Shown piece by piece: positions 11,157 to 20,268 of a stretch of 37,139 nt of DNA. Each line of letters opens with the position of its first letter. The stretch's first letter is position 1. The position numbers and the translations under genes were made by a program. The notes below the pieces were generated by a model. It worked only from the letters and a program-made list of their open reading frames with translations, did not search any database and was not told the DNA's origin. Origin of the DNA: a virus; IMG/VR virus record IMGVR_UViG_3300011116_000209, positions 1 to 37,139 of that record; one strand, given 5' to 3'.

Positions 11157-13604
11157 TTACCTCGCAAGAGAATACTTAAAAGGATTGGAAGCCAGACTCA
11201 TGTATATGTAAGTCCCGCCAGAGGCATTTACAGAAGCGTCCGTTGACCGAAGTTTGAAGCCGTTAGAAAGAATGTCTGCTAAATCTGCCGTTCCTTCTGC
11301 ATCAGAAAGATTAGGGTATAGCGGGTCATTGTCTATGTTATAACCTTCACGCTGAAAATCTAAAATAGTCCAGTTGCTAGTCGTATCTGTGCGCTTAACA
11401 AGCAAGAAAGCAGGGCGATGATTTGTAAACACAAAAGGCCCATCCGCAGAGCCATTACCCGTGTACGAACCAAAGGCACTATAACCAGCCACGGGTGCGA
11501 AGCAGTAGGCTACGATTGTTGCCCCGCTAGTATTGTTGTCACCTCCAGTAGTCCAAACACCAAATGTACTAGATGTAATTCCACTACCCCAGTAATTTGT
11601 CGTAACACCAGAACCGCTAGTCAAATCTAAATATATGTATCGGTCTTGTTCGCTACCGCCAGTTAAGGATTGATGCCAACAAACCCATCCACCAGTTGCA
11701 CTTCTTTTCTTAACAATAATAAATCCCGGCTTGACACCAAGGCCGTGGCCAACAGTACCGCCAGTTGCGCCGTTACCCGTATAAGTAACAATCGAGAACC
11801 CGCTAGTAGTGTTTGCTCTTACTGTACTGGTAATACTGCCAGACGTGTTGGTAGCGTTAGAGCCGCCAGCATTCCATACCCAACCAACGTAAGTCCTGCC
11901 GGTTTCGTTTGTTCTGCCGTTAGATGTTCCAGTATTGTCTGCGCCTAAACTAATAGCATTGTTACTAAAACTTGTAATGGCGTTATAGCCGGTGCTTTCC
12001 GCATTAGTTTCGCTTGAAGAAATCTGCGCTCCAGTACCCCTTAGAACATCCCACCAAGCATGACCAGCCGCCCCGCTTCTGCTCTTGTTCCAAATTAACC
12101 CCGGCGCAAACTCTAGAGCAATTGATTGTGTTGAACTATTACCACTCCAAGTCTTGACATCAAAGTAATCATTCGCCTGTGTCGTGCTAGTAGCACCTAT
12201 GGTAGGCGTAGGCAGATTCTGTGTGCAGAGTGCTTTGAAGCCAGAGGGGGCGGTGTAGGAAAAGGCTCTTTGACCGAAGTTGGCATGGCAGGTAGCACCG
12301 CCAGTAGCACCTCCAGTTTGAACTGTTATGAACCAAGTGCTAGTAGTCCCTAAGTCTGTATAGGCTGCGTTGGTGCCAGCAACTGGATCACCGCTTGCCT
12401 GCCAAGTGCCGTTCTTACTAAACCAAAGTTTGGCGTTATCTAGGTCAATAGCAATGCCAATAACGTCACCGTTGGTAAACGAAGTGCCGTAGTTGGCCAG
12501 AGTTCCGTTGCTATATTTCTGACCGTTATAGAAATAACCTCTTGATGCGGTTCCATTTACGGTGGGCAGAGCTGCTTGGTTGTATATTGCAATGCCCATA
12601 GACGCAGAAGCTGACAAAGCCGATGCAATAGTAATCTCTGCGTACCATTTACCTGAAGTAAGTCCTAGGGTTGACGCTCTTAGTGCATCCCCAATTGGGC
12701 CTACTATCTGAAGATTTCCGTTAGATAAAGTAGATGTACCTTGCAGCGCATTGAAAGTAGCATAGTTGCCTCTGACGGAGCCACCAACACCAGTATCGGT
12801 TCCGTAGGATGTGGGCGAGTCTACTAAGGAGTCATTACCAGCACCAGCGGTTACCGAGAAGTTATTAGGTGTCCAGTTGTTACCGTTGCCTGAACTGTCC
12901 TTGCCTAGCGTTGCAGCAGTGGTGTTGCTGTTATCAGCAAACTTGAGGTAGAACCCGTTAGTACCGTATGTGCCAGAGTAGGCTTTAGGCTTCCATACAC
13001 CTGTGCTGGAGTCTGTTTCACCGAATGAGGATGGCGTTAGGGCTTGACCGTCGATGAAGTAAAGTTCTGTTAAATAACCAGAAAAATGATTTGCTGTAAC
13101 TGGGCTTCTTCCTATGTTATTGGCAGAAGTGGTATTCCAGTTATTTGATGTTGCTCCGCTTGGAACCGTATTCCCAGTTGCAGAAAATGCTGTAATACGA
13201 ACCCCGTTTACATAAAGTCTTTGACGGTCTGCGGCAGTTCCATTATTTGAATCCCAAACTGCAACGATGTGATACCAAGCAGATGGGTCACGATAAACTG
13301 CTGAGGTTTGCATAAAATAATCTGCACCAGAACCGTTATAAACTTCAAAAACCAAATTCTGGGAAGAATCGTCATTGCTAAATGAAATTCTATTAGAGTT
13401 ATTTATTGCGTAAACATTTTCTCTAGAAGTTGATATTGTACTACGCTTAACCCAAGCACTCCAAGTCCAGGCAGTTTGACTTCCAGTAGAAGCAGGAGTC
13501 CTGTTCAGATACGCCGAGTCTGCGCTATTGAACCTGAGACTGCGTTCAATCTGATAGCCGCCGCCCCCTGCGGAGGTGTGAGCATTACCTTGAATAATCG
13601 ACAT
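11157..13604 (-). CDS. Large tail fibre / adhesin with LamG-like, SPRY-like and C-terminal repeat domains
   Basis: This 815-aa protein has at least three parts. Residues ~20-220 are a concanavalin/LamG-like domain ('TAWTWSAWVKRST', 'WYHIVAVWDSN', 'GYLTELYFIDGQALTPSSFG'). Residues ~290-450 look SPRY-like ('GKWYAEITIASA', 'GDVIGIAIDLDNAKLWFSKN'). Residues ~460-815 contain two related blocks, 'YTGNGATGGTVGHGLGVKPG' and 'YTGNGSADGPFVFTNHRPAF', each followed by an 'IVKK/LVKR' strand, as in DUF7483-type adhesins. These are glycan- or surface-binding folds, so this is the best candidate for the receptor-binding protein. Composition is rich in Ser, Thr, Gly and Asn. The start overlaps the HNH stop (TAATG). 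Confidence 0.8.
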   Translation of the reverse strand: MSIIQGNAHTSAGGGGYQIERSLRFNSADSAYLNRTPASTGSQTAWTWSAWVKRSTISTSRENVYAINNSNRISFSNDDSSQNLVFEVYNGSGADYFMQTSAVYRDPSAWYHIVAVWDSNNGTAADRQRLYVNGVRITAFSATGNTVPSGATSNNWNTTSANNIGRSPVTANHFSGYLTELYFIDGQALTPSSFGETDSSTGVWKPKAYSGTYGTNGFYLKFADNSNTTAATLGKDSSGNGNNWTPNNFSVTAGAGNDSLVDSPTSYGTDTGVGGSVRGNYATFNALQGTSTLSNGNLQIVGPIGDALRASTLGLTSGKWYAEITIASALSASASMGIAIYNQAALPTVNGTASRGYFYNGQKYSNGTLANYGTSFTNGDVIGIAIDLDNAKLWFSKNGTWQASGDPVAGTNAAYTDLGTTSTWFITVQTGGATGGATCHANFGQRAFSYTAPSGFKALCTQNLPTPTIGATSTTQANDYFDVKTWSGNSSTQSIALEFAPGLIWNKSRSGAAGHAWWDVLRGTGAQISSSETNAESTGYNAITSFSNNAISLGADNTGTSNGRTNETGRTYVGWVWNAGGSNATNTSGSITSTVRANTTSGFSIVTYTGNGATGGTVGHGLGVKPGFIIVKKRSATGGWVCWHQSLTGGSEQDRYIYLDLTSGSGVTTNYWGSGITSSTFGVWTTGGDNNTSGATIVAYCFAPVAGYSAFGSYTGNGSADGPFVFTNHRPAFLLVKRTDTTSNWTILDFQREGYNIDNDPLYPNLSDAEGTADLADILSNGFKLRSTDASVNASGGTYIYMSLASNPFKYSLAR

Positions 13605-14044
13605 TATCGACCCCTACCAAACAAAATTTCCATGTCTGTATACCCACGGGACGCTCGAACAATAAGGCAACCGGGCCTAAGTCCAAATTCTTTTGCCCAG
13701 TCTGTTAAACATTTTTTTATGCCATTATGTTCTATAAACCGTGTTCTTGATGTATTTCTCATTTGTTCAGCAGAAGTTGACCATTTGCAGTTTTCTGGAG
13801 AGTAATCTTTGTTTATGTCAATACGGTCTAATGTCATTCCCTTTGGTCTAGCTCCCATATCTTTGTAAAAGTTTCCAAAGTCCAACCACCTCTCACAAAT
13901 CTTTATTCCTTTTGCGCCATATTTTGCAAATGATTTATGTTTTGTGTAATAACATCTTTGCTTCATTCCACACCAAATTTTATACTCAGGCAAAGAAGAA
14001 AGCCCATGAGTAGTGTTGCGAGCAGATAAATCTGGACGTTTCAT
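13604..14044 (-). CDS. HNH-type homing endonuclease between two fibre genes
   Basis: This 146-aa protein carries 'THGLSSLPEYKIWCGMKQRC', 'YGAKGIKICERWLDFGNFYK', 'DMGARPKGMTLDRIDINKDY' and 'SPENCKWSTSAEQMRNT', the signature of free-standing phage HNH/AP2-type endonucleases. The C-terminal 40 residues resemble a helix-turn-helix ('CLTDWAKEFGLRPGCLIVRA'). It is more AT-rich than the flanking fibres. The ATG overlaps the upstream fibre's TGA and the TAA overlaps the downstream fibre's ATG, so it is docked with no untranslated bases. Confidence 0.85.
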   Translation of the reverse strand: MKRPDLSARNTTHGLSSLPEYKIWCGMKQRCYYTKHKSFAKYGAKGIKICERWLDFGNFYKDMGARPKGMTLDRIDINKDYSPENCKWSTSAEQMRNTSRTRFIEHNGIKKCLTDWAKEFGLRPGCLIVRASRGYTDMEILFGRGR

Positions 14045-14883
14045 GCTAGTGCCCCGGTGGCAGATAAATACACATTCGTGCCGTTAGAGAAATAACTTAC
14101 CCAGTATGTCCCCGTAGCCGATAGTGCGGTCAGGACACCCGTCCCAACCTTGGTGTTGGTGTGCGCGGAAACTGTGTAATTACTTCCGTTTACTAGCAAT
14201 ATATTACCCGATTGACCGCTAGTTATGTTAGTAAATGTTAGCGTAATCGACCCCGTAGGCGTGCAGGTAAAGTTGTTACCGGCGGTCATGTCAAAGCTAC
14301 CATCATTGTCCGTGACCAGAGTTCCCTTGGCCGCGCCTGAGAAGGTACTCCCACCAGAGATAACCTGGGTTCCCGAGAAAGTATTAGACCCGCTAGAGTT
14401 GATGTTCCCAGAGATTATATTTGCGCCACTAAAGGTATTAGTAGTGCCGGAAGAATTGATGTTCCCGGAGATGATGGCAGAGCCGGAGATGGTATTTGTG
14501 CCGGAGAAGATGTTGCCACCAGAGAATGTGTTAGTAGTCCCTGACGAGTTTATATTCCCAGAGATAATCGCCGACCCTGAAATCGTGTTCGTGCCGGACA
14601 GAATATTCCCGCCGGAGAAGGTGTTGGTCGTCCCAGAGGAGTTGATGTTGCCAGAGATTACAGCCGCCCCAGAGATGGTGTTCGTCCCGCTCATCAGGGT
14701 TCCACCGGCAAAGGTAAACGCGTCCCCAGAAGCCCCTGTCTGGAACTCCTTTAGGTGAACCATAAGCTCACGGATGGCGTTATTGATGCTACTTGGGGGA
14801 CACCCCTCGTCGATGTTAATACCTTCTATGTCGGTATTAGCAGAGTTGGTCGTTGAGTATTCTGAAATCTTGGTCTTAGGCAT
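14041..14883 (-). CDS. Repetitive tail fibre protein
   Basis: This 280-aa protein has three parts. Residues 1-50 ('MPKTKISEYSTTNSANTDIE' and 'PPSSINNAIRELMVHLKEFQ') match the N-terminal attachment region of many podophage fibres. Residues 65-186 are Ser/Gly/Asn-rich 31-residue repeats. Residues ~187-280 are a beta-rich C-terminal domain ('GNILLVNGSNYTVSAHTNTK', 'GTYWVSYFSNGTNVYLSATG') typical of phage fibre tips. The protein probably forms a trimeric beta-fibre. An HNH gene separates it from the large fibre. Confidence 0.8.
   Translation of the reverse strand: MPKTKISEYSTTNSANTDIEGINIDEGCPPSSINNAIRELMVHLKEFQTGASGDAFTFAGGTLMSGTNTISGAAVISGNINSSGTTNTFSGGNILSGTNTISGSAIISGNINSSGTTNTFSGGNIFSGTNTISGSAIISGNINSSGTTNTFSGANIISGNINSSGSNTFSGTQVISGGSTFSGAAKGTLVTDNDGSFDMTAGNNFTCTPTGSITLTFTNITSGQSGNILLVNGSNYTVSAHTNTKVGTGVLTALSATGTYWVSYFSNGTNVYLSATGALA
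14326..14691 (-). repeat. 31-residue (93-nt) coding repeats in the tail fibre
   Basis: Three consecutive 31-residue units start at residues 65, 96 and 127 (SGTNTISG, then ISGNINSSGTTNTFSG), followed by a shortened fourth copy from about residue 157. At protein level the units are nearly identical, but the DNA copies differ at many third codon positions. Confidence 0.9.
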
Positions 14884-14886
14884 TTC

Positions 14887-16830
14887 TTACTCCAGTCCGA
14901 AAATTGAGCCATATCCGAGGTTTACCGCCCGGCGTTGCAGTTCTTGCGAAATTGGTTCCATAGTTGCCGTTGTTGCTTTTTGCATAAGCCTTGCCGCCAA
15001 CTTTGGGTCAAGCATTGCGTCTACCAACACCTCACGAATGGCATCGTCTGTGCCATTGTAAAGCCAGTTTAGCGGTGCAGCCACCTTACTAAGAAGTGGG
15101 CTAGTCTCGCCAAATATCTGTTTGCCGACGATTCCACCAATTACGTTGGCGGTGGACATATTCTTAAAGGTGTCGGAACCTGCGGGGCGTGTAGCCCGCG
15201 CCAATACGCCGTCGTCTAAGTCTTGGCTAATACGCTTAACCGTGTTTAGTTGGGCTTTAGATAGGCCCCCAAGGTTTTTGTCTTTCTCTATGCTACGAAT
15301 GGCTTTAACAAAACTGGCTTGGGATAGCAGGTAGTCCCCAGTAATCGGGTCTGGGATGGTTGATTTAACCCTAGAACCAAAGTCTTGCATGGCTTCTAAG
15401 CGTTCAATTCCACGGCTAGAGGCAGCAAATTTCTTGAGATAATCTCTGTATCCTGGAGCGGAAGAGTCAATAGCATCATCAACTGCGGCAATTACACGGT
15501 TTAGTTCTCCACGAGCGGCATCATAAGCACTCTTAGATGGGCCACCACGGTCAGACTTGTCTAACAAACCACGTTCTGCGGCTCGTAAATCTTTACGGAT
15601 TTCGTACAGTTCTGCTGGGTTAGTAGCCCTAGCAATGTCGTCGCGTGTGTCTTCCATCACCGAAATGACCGTTCCGCGCTTACCGGCTGGAGAAGCAAGA
15701 ATGTCGTCAATGGTTTTGTTAACTGTCAGAGCAACGCCGGACTGAAACACCTCTGGTGTCACCGTTGACCTAGCAAAGGCTTCTTCGCGCAGCGGGGTTG
15801 TAATTTCGTCACGCTTTGCAACCGCAGACGCAACGGCTTCTTTGTCTTTTGTCATGCGGTCAAGAATGTTAATTCTGGCCTGATTAGCCATGCTTTGTTG
15901 CTGTGCAAAACGCCCAGTCACATCCATTGACTTAATGGTGGGTTCTACGGAAACCAACCCCACATCCCGTGTGGCTTGTGCCGTAGTCGGACGGTAGCCA
16001 GAAATGGTTGGCTGGTATGTGGCGGCACGCATCATTGCCGTTTCTGGTTCGGCAGCCACCTGACGCAAGACATTGCCAGCAATCACTTCACGGCCAGCTT
16101 CTGTAAACGGGCGAACTAATTCTTTCCCGCCTACGGTCACCCTCTCGGCGGCTGTTTGAACACCTGCTGGGGCAAGTACCCCGCCAAGCAATCCGCTTAC
16201 AGCCTGCCCAACGGGGCCAGCGCCCGATTGTGCCGCTAACTGTGATGCCAATGTACCACCAACCGCTCCAGTTGCCTGTAATCCAAGATTCTCTGAAAAT
16301 GTACGCCTAATTGGTTCGGCAATATTTTCTACGCTAACAGGTTTAGCAATAGTTGGCTCTACACGGGCTTGCGGCGCAACACGAACAGGTGCAACTGGTG
16401 TAGCCACACGAATTGCCGCGCCTGGTAAAACGGCACTTGCTGCCGCACGGTTGATGTCATACACAAGTTTTTCAGACGGACTTGTTGGTACAGGAAGTCC
16501 AGCCCTAGTCATCAGGTTTTCAGTTGCGCCGCTAATGGTTTGCAACTTGCTTCCCGTTATGGCGTTGATGAGGGCGTTTAATGGGTCTCCAACCAACCCT
16601 GCTATGTTAGCAGCCGCACCAGGAAGGGCGCGGGCGGTCAAGCCAACCTGCCGACCAATGCGCTCACCCATAGAAGGTTCTTCAACCCCCTCTTTTGGTT
16701 CTGCGCGGGATTCTGTTTTTCCAGCACGAATATCTGCCACACGGGACTTTAACTCTGGTGAATCTGGCGCAACATCGTCTGGGATGTTGTTTATCGTAAT
16801 CCCGTCTTTTGTTGTAATCGAGTAGGCCAT
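14887..16830 (-). CDS. Large internal virion / DNA-ejection protein candidate
   Basis: This 647-aa protein is dominated by Ala-rich helices. The N-terminus (MAYSITTKDGITINNIPDDV, then 'SPELKSRVADIRAG') recurs in podophage structural proteins. A Gly/Ala-rich hydrophobic stretch ('TGAVGGTLASQLAAQSGAG', 'VSGLLGGVLAPAGVQ', residues ~190-225) could insert into membranes. The middle ('YEIRKDLRAAERGLLDKSDR') and the end are charged helices. There are no enzyme motifs. Position downstream of other candidate ejection proteins and before fibres supports a role analogous to P22 gp7/gp16/gp20 or T7 gp14-16. Confidence 0.6.
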   Translation of the reverse strand: MAYSITTKDGITINNIPDDVAPDSPELKSRVADIRAGKTESRAEPKEGVEEPSMGERIGRQVGLTARALPGAAANIAGLVGDPLNALINAITGSKLQTISGATENLMTRAGLPVPTSPSEKLVYDINRAAASAVLPGAAIRVATPVAPVRVAPQARVEPTIAKPVSVENIAEPIRRTFSENLGLQATGAVGGTLASQLAAQSGAGPVGQAVSGLLGGVLAPAGVQTAAERVTVGGKELVRPFTEAGREVIAGNVLRQVAAEPETAMMRAATYQPTISGYRPTTAQATRDVGLVSVEPTIKSMDVTGRFAQQQSMANQARINILDRMTKDKEAVASAVAKRDEITTPLREEAFARSTVTPEVFQSGVALTVNKTIDDILASPAGKRGTVISVMEDTRDDIARATNPAELYEIRKDLRAAERGLLDKSDRGGPSKSAYDAARGELNRVIAAVDDAIDSSAPGYRDYLKKFAASSRGIERLEAMQDFGSRVKSTIPDPITGDYLLSQASFVKAIRSIEKDKNLGGLSKAQLNTVKRISQDLDDGVLARATRPAGSDTFKNMSTANVIGGIVGKQIFGETSPLLSKVAAPLNWLYNGTDDAIREVLVDAMLDPKLAARLMQKATTATMEPISQELQRRAVNLGYGSIFGLE

Positions 16831-16832
16831 AT

Positions 16833-18065
16833 TTAGTAGTCCACGCTAACATTACGTTGTTGTGATGGTTGTACACCTATTGCTCTACCAGCACGTCTAC
16901 GAATTGCTTCTTCTGTAACTTGTCTGGATTTTTCTTTTTGACGGATTGTGTCGTTTGAATCCCCGACTTGTGGGAAATACTTACGAATCTCTTTCTGCAT
17001 TTCTTCTGGGCCAATAACCGCACCAGACTCAGGTCGTAAGTTAGCGGTTACCCAGTTTTCTTGAGCTTGCTGATATTGTTGGCGAATTGAAGATGTTGCT
17101 ACGTTTTGAAGCGCCTGACCACCCATCCATCTTGGAACAATACCGCCAATTACTTCCGCAACAATTTCTGGTTTTTCTGCCGCATCTTTAAGCAAAACTG
17201 GTTTACCATTTCTTAGTACAGGTTTACCTTGAGCGTCTAAAATTGGGGAATCAAATGTTGTTGTAGCATCTTTCATACGCAAGTAGAAACCGGCAGATTT
17301 TTTCTCATCTTCCGTTGCTTTAACGGATGTATCAATTGTAATTGGGTTTCCTTGTTCGTCTCTTGGTTGTAGTAACCGTCCGCTTCTTGTGTCAAGAACT
17401 TGACCCGTTTCAGTCATTGAAAATGATGGGGCAGATGGAGCTGCTCCTTTTGAAACGCTACCAATAATAGCGCCGCTTGGTCGTCGAAGTTCAATTACAT
17501 TCCCCCTGTCAACCTGAACAAACGGCTCTGCCTTTTCTCCTCCAACTGGAGTGTATTGGCCTGTGTCTACGTTATAGCGAACTTTCATTGGCTGCCCTGT
17601 TGGACTAAAGATTTCTACCAACTCAGTTTTTCCAGAAATATCTCTACGCGCTTGAGAAAACTTTGATAAGTACTCCATGCCAGCAGGAGTGGTCATCAAT
17701 TGATTTGCCACTTCTTGATTTATACCCCCACCAGCGGCTAATAATTTTGGAGCAAGTTCTTGTATTTTTTTTGCTTCCGCTTGCTTGGCAACCAAATCCT
17801 TTACTTGCAACCCTTTTAGAGTATCTGCCAAGGTCTTGTCAAACGACTGTTGGTAAGCCTGTAACCCTACTGGGCCAGCCTGACCGACAATCTGCCCAAT
17901 GCCAGGCCTACCTTGTCCGGGTTGACCACGAGACGCTTGTAGCACACTAAAGAACGTGTTTATCAACGCAGAGTTTTGTGCGCGTTGTTCTGCGGCTTGC
18001 ATTTGCTCTGGGTCTAGCAGTCCGGCTGGTATTCCACCGCCTATAAAGTCTTGAAGTGTAGCCAT
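16833..18065 (-). CDS. Internal virion / ejection protein candidate
   Basis: This 410-aa protein starts MATLQDFIGGGIPAGLLDPE with a Gln-rich helical first third. The middle is beta-strand-like ('VEIFSPTGQPMKVRYNVDTG'). A C-terminal block, 'NWVTANLRPESGAVIGPEEM' with 'EIRKYFPQVGDSNDTIRQKE', is conserved in many podophage virion proteins. No catalytic motif is seen. It is encoded between two other helical virion proteins with short gaps, and is likely delivered with the DNA at infection. Confidence 0.65.
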   Translation of the reverse strand: MATLQDFIGGGIPAGLLDPEQMQAAEQRAQNSALINTFFSVLQASRGQPGQGRPGIGQIVGQAGPVGLQAYQQSFDKTLADTLKGLQVKDLVAKQAEAKKIQELAPKLLAAGGGINQEVANQLMTTPAGMEYLSKFSQARRDISGKTELVEIFSPTGQPMKVRYNVDTGQYTPVGGEKAEPFVQVDRGNVIELRRPSGAIIGSVSKGAAPSAPSFSMTETGQVLDTRSGRLLQPRDEQGNPITIDTSVKATEDEKKSAGFYLRMKDATTTFDSPILDAQGKPVLRNGKPVLLKDAAEKPEIVAEVIGGIVPRWMGGQALQNVATSSIRQQYQQAQENWVTANLRPESGAVIGPEEMQKEIRKYFPQVGDSNDTIRQKEKSRQVTEEAIRRRAGRAIGVQPSQQRNVSVDY

Positions 18066-18074
18066 GTTTTTGCC

Positions 18075-18848
18075 CTAAATTAAGCTGTAAGGATTCTGTT
18101 GTGCTGGTGCAAGAGCCTGATACACGTTTGGCGTACTTGCCATTGGTCTATTTAACAAACCAAGTAATTCTTCGTAACTAACAACTCCAGGTTGTTGCTG
18201 TTGGTTCATTAGCATATAAGGATTAACTTGCGGTTGCTGAGGTCTGTTTAACAACCCTTGCACCATCCTAGCTCCACGGAAAGCGTCTTGCATGGAGATT
18301 GCAGGGTTTGCGCCAGCAATAGGAGTCCCCGCTAACTGAGCTTCTATCGAGCCAGGTATCGCCGTATACGGTGCTGACGACGCGGCGGTTTCAACGCCTA
18401 GGCTTGGCAACTCTGCCTGTAATGAACCCGGTGCTGGTGTAAATGCGTTTTGTTCTACACCAGGATAAGTCTGTTCTGGAGTTACTACTGTTGCATCAGA
18501 GATTGGTGCTGCACTTGCGCCAACCTGACCTGCGCCACCAGACATTGCATCTAAACCTTGCCCAGAATCAAACGCGCCAGTCTCTCCACCACCGCCTGTA
18601 GACGCACCAATTTCTTGGCCGACGGAAGCCGTAACGTAAGTTAAAGCCGCAGCCTTGGCCGCATCTTCTGGGTCTTCGCCCTGAATTAACTTTGTCGTTC
18701 CACGGGCCGCAGCAGCACCAGGTGGGCCACCTAAATAGTAGCCAACAGCAGTAGCGACAGCCTCAACTGGGTCTTCCTTAATTGGTTGAAGAATCTTGTC
18801 GTCAATTGCCGAACCAAGGTTTCTTATCTCTTGAACTGGATTACACAT
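18075..18848 (-). CDS. Ala/Gly/Pro-rich virion protein candidate
   Basis: This 257-aa protein begins MCNPVQEIRNLGSAIDDKIL, then a Gly-rich hydrophobic helix (VEAVATAVGYYLGGPPGAAA) and low-complexity Ala/Gly/Pro/Gln sequence to the end. Two short 'GLLNRP' motifs recur (residues ~197 and ~230). Composition and location fit a membrane-active ejection component, but no family is recognised. The ATG at 18848 overlaps the end of the GNAT gene by 8 nt. Confidence 0.55.
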   Translation of the reverse strand: MCNPVQEIRNLGSAIDDKILQPIKEDPVEAVATAVGYYLGGPPGAAAARGTTKLIQGEDPEDAAKAAALTYVTASVGQEIGASTGGGGETGAFDSGQGLDAMSGGAGQVGASAAPISDATVVTPEQTYPGVEQNAFTPAPGSLQAELPSLGVETAASSAPYTAIPGSIEAQLAGTPIAGANPAISMQDAFRGARMVQGLLNRPQQPQVNPYMLMNQQQQPGVVSYEELLGLLNRPMASTPNVYQALAPAQQNPYSLI

Positions 18849-19284
18849 TTATCTTCTTCCTGCAAAAGAATCCTTCATAGTCATACCCAAGGGCTTTATA
18901 GAAGTCTTTCATTCTGTTGATGTCTCCTATCCCTGTTGAGTAACCTATCCAAATATGCTTTGCTTCGTGCTGTTTTGACCAATCCTCAAACGAACGAATT
19001 AGCCTAACTCCAGTCATCCCGTTTCTGTGTTCTGGGACAACATATAAACCGCTTTCTACCGCTTTTTTGTCTTTAGAGAAATAATGCTCTGTAATAAATC
19101 CAAGCATCCCACCAATTACCTTTTGGTCTTTGTATGCCATCACGCAAAATGTTGATGGCGAACCAATTAGTTGCTCTAATTTCTCTGCTGAAAACTCTAA
19201 ATCTCTTGAGGTGCTTTCTTCGTGCATCTGCCTTGCAAGGCTTATAAACTCCGGCAGGGTTTCTTTTGTTACCTGTCTAATCAA
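18841..19284 (-). CDS. GNAT-family N-acetyltransferase
   Basis: This 147-aa protein has the GNAT order: N-terminal strand/helix 'MIRQVTKETLPEFISLARQM', 'FCVMAYKDQKVIGGMLGFI', then 'SGLYVVPEHRNGMTGVRLIR' with the acetyl-CoA-binding R-N-G-x-x-G loop, and 'MKDFYKALGYDYEGFFCRKK' as the C-terminal signature. It lies, in frame overlap with both neighbours, within the block of candidate ejection proteins. It may modify a virion protein or be carried into the host. The substrate is unknown. Confidence 0.85.
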   Translation of the reverse strand: MIRQVTKETLPEFISLARQMHEESTSRDLEFSAEKLEQLIGSPSTFCVMAYKDQKVIGGMLGFITEHYFSKDKKAVESGLYVVPEHRNGMTGVRLIRSFEDWSKQHEAKHIWIGYSTGIGDINRMKDFYKALGYDYEGFFCRKKINV

Positions 19285-20249
19285 AGAAAGTACCCGCCAA
19301 GCGCACCTAAACCAGCACCGATGTACTGGCTAGGAACTCCAAACGCAGAACCTCCTAAGAAGTTTCCTGCCATGTAACCTAGTCCAGCGCCGCCTATTGC
19401 CTGACCAAGCCTGTTGGTCTGTGCCTGTGGCTGTTGTGGGTATACGCTCGATGCCATTGGAGTGCCGTAAACCGACGACAGGTAGGACTGCAATTGCGAG
19501 TACGGAAGTTGCTGTGAATACTGAAACCTCTGAATCTGTTCTTGCAGGGGTTGTGCCGCAATCTGTTCTTGCGCCGCACCAACTTGTGCCAATGCCTGAG
19601 AAGGAAGAAACCCTTGCTGAAAAAACGATGGGGCGGCTTGGGCTAGTGCTGCCTGTTGACCTTGCGCCTGTTGTTGCAATGCACGCTCACGAGCATAGTC
19701 CTGCCCCACGATGTTGGAGGTAACGTCGCCCAATGCCCTGCCATAGGCTTCCGTAGCCCCGCCAAGGGCACGCTCCATTGCGCCTGACCCATAGCGTCCA
19801 GCCCGTGAATAAAGGCTTGCAACGCCCGGTAGCACCTGTTCGCCAAACTGCTGTGTCAGGGGGCGGGTAGCCGCCTGAACCATTGCTTCACGATACGGGG
19901 AGCCTTGCAGAAAACCACCTGCGGCTGTCTGCCCAATCTGGCCCAAAGAGGCTTGGTAGGCTTGCTGTGCTTGCTGGAGCAACGGTTGACCGGCTGTTAT
20001 TGCCGCTTCCTGTTGTTGCAACGCGGAAAGGGTTTGTTGGCTTGGGGAGACGTACATCTGCCCCTCAAACATTTGTGGTTGTGCGCCGAAGAACAGTTGT
20101 TCTGCCCTTTGTAAACCGCGCTCTAAGTAAGGGCGAAGGCTTGGGTCAATTTTTGACTCGCCACCACCCGGTGCTAAAAGACTAGGTAACGGCCCAGTAC
20201 CAGGAACTGTTGTGCCAGGGATAGGGTTTCCGAAAGCGTCATAAGCCAT
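19281..20249 (-). CDS. Gln/Ala-rich internal virion protein candidate
   Basis: This 322-aa protein begins MAYDAFGNPIPGTTVPGTGP and is then very rich in Gln and Ala ('QQAQQAYQASLGQIGQTAAG', 'ALQQQAQGQQAALAQAAPSF'). It ends in a glycine-zipper hydrophobic region ('LGQAIGGAGLGYMAGNFLGG' and 'IGAGLGALGGYFL'). A Gln-rich helix plus C-terminal glycine zipper is typical of podophage proteins that form a channel across the cell envelope. No enzymatic motif is seen. Confidence 0.6.
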   Translation of the reverse strand: MAYDAFGNPIPGTTVPGTGPLPSLLAPGGGESKIDPSLRPYLERGLQRAEQLFFGAQPQMFEGQMYVSPSQQTLSALQQQEAAITAGQPLLQQAQQAYQASLGQIGQTAAGGFLQGSPYREAMVQAATRPLTQQFGEQVLPGVASLYSRAGRYGSGAMERALGGATEAYGRALGDVTSNIVGQDYARERALQQQAQGQQAALAQAAPSFFQQGFLPSQALAQVGAAQEQIAAQPLQEQIQRFQYSQQLPYSQLQSYLSSVYGTPMASSVYPQQPQAQTNRLGQAIGGAGLGYMAGNFLGGSAFGVPSQYIGAGLGALGGYFL

Positions 20250-20268
20250 ATATCACCTATTATAAAGA

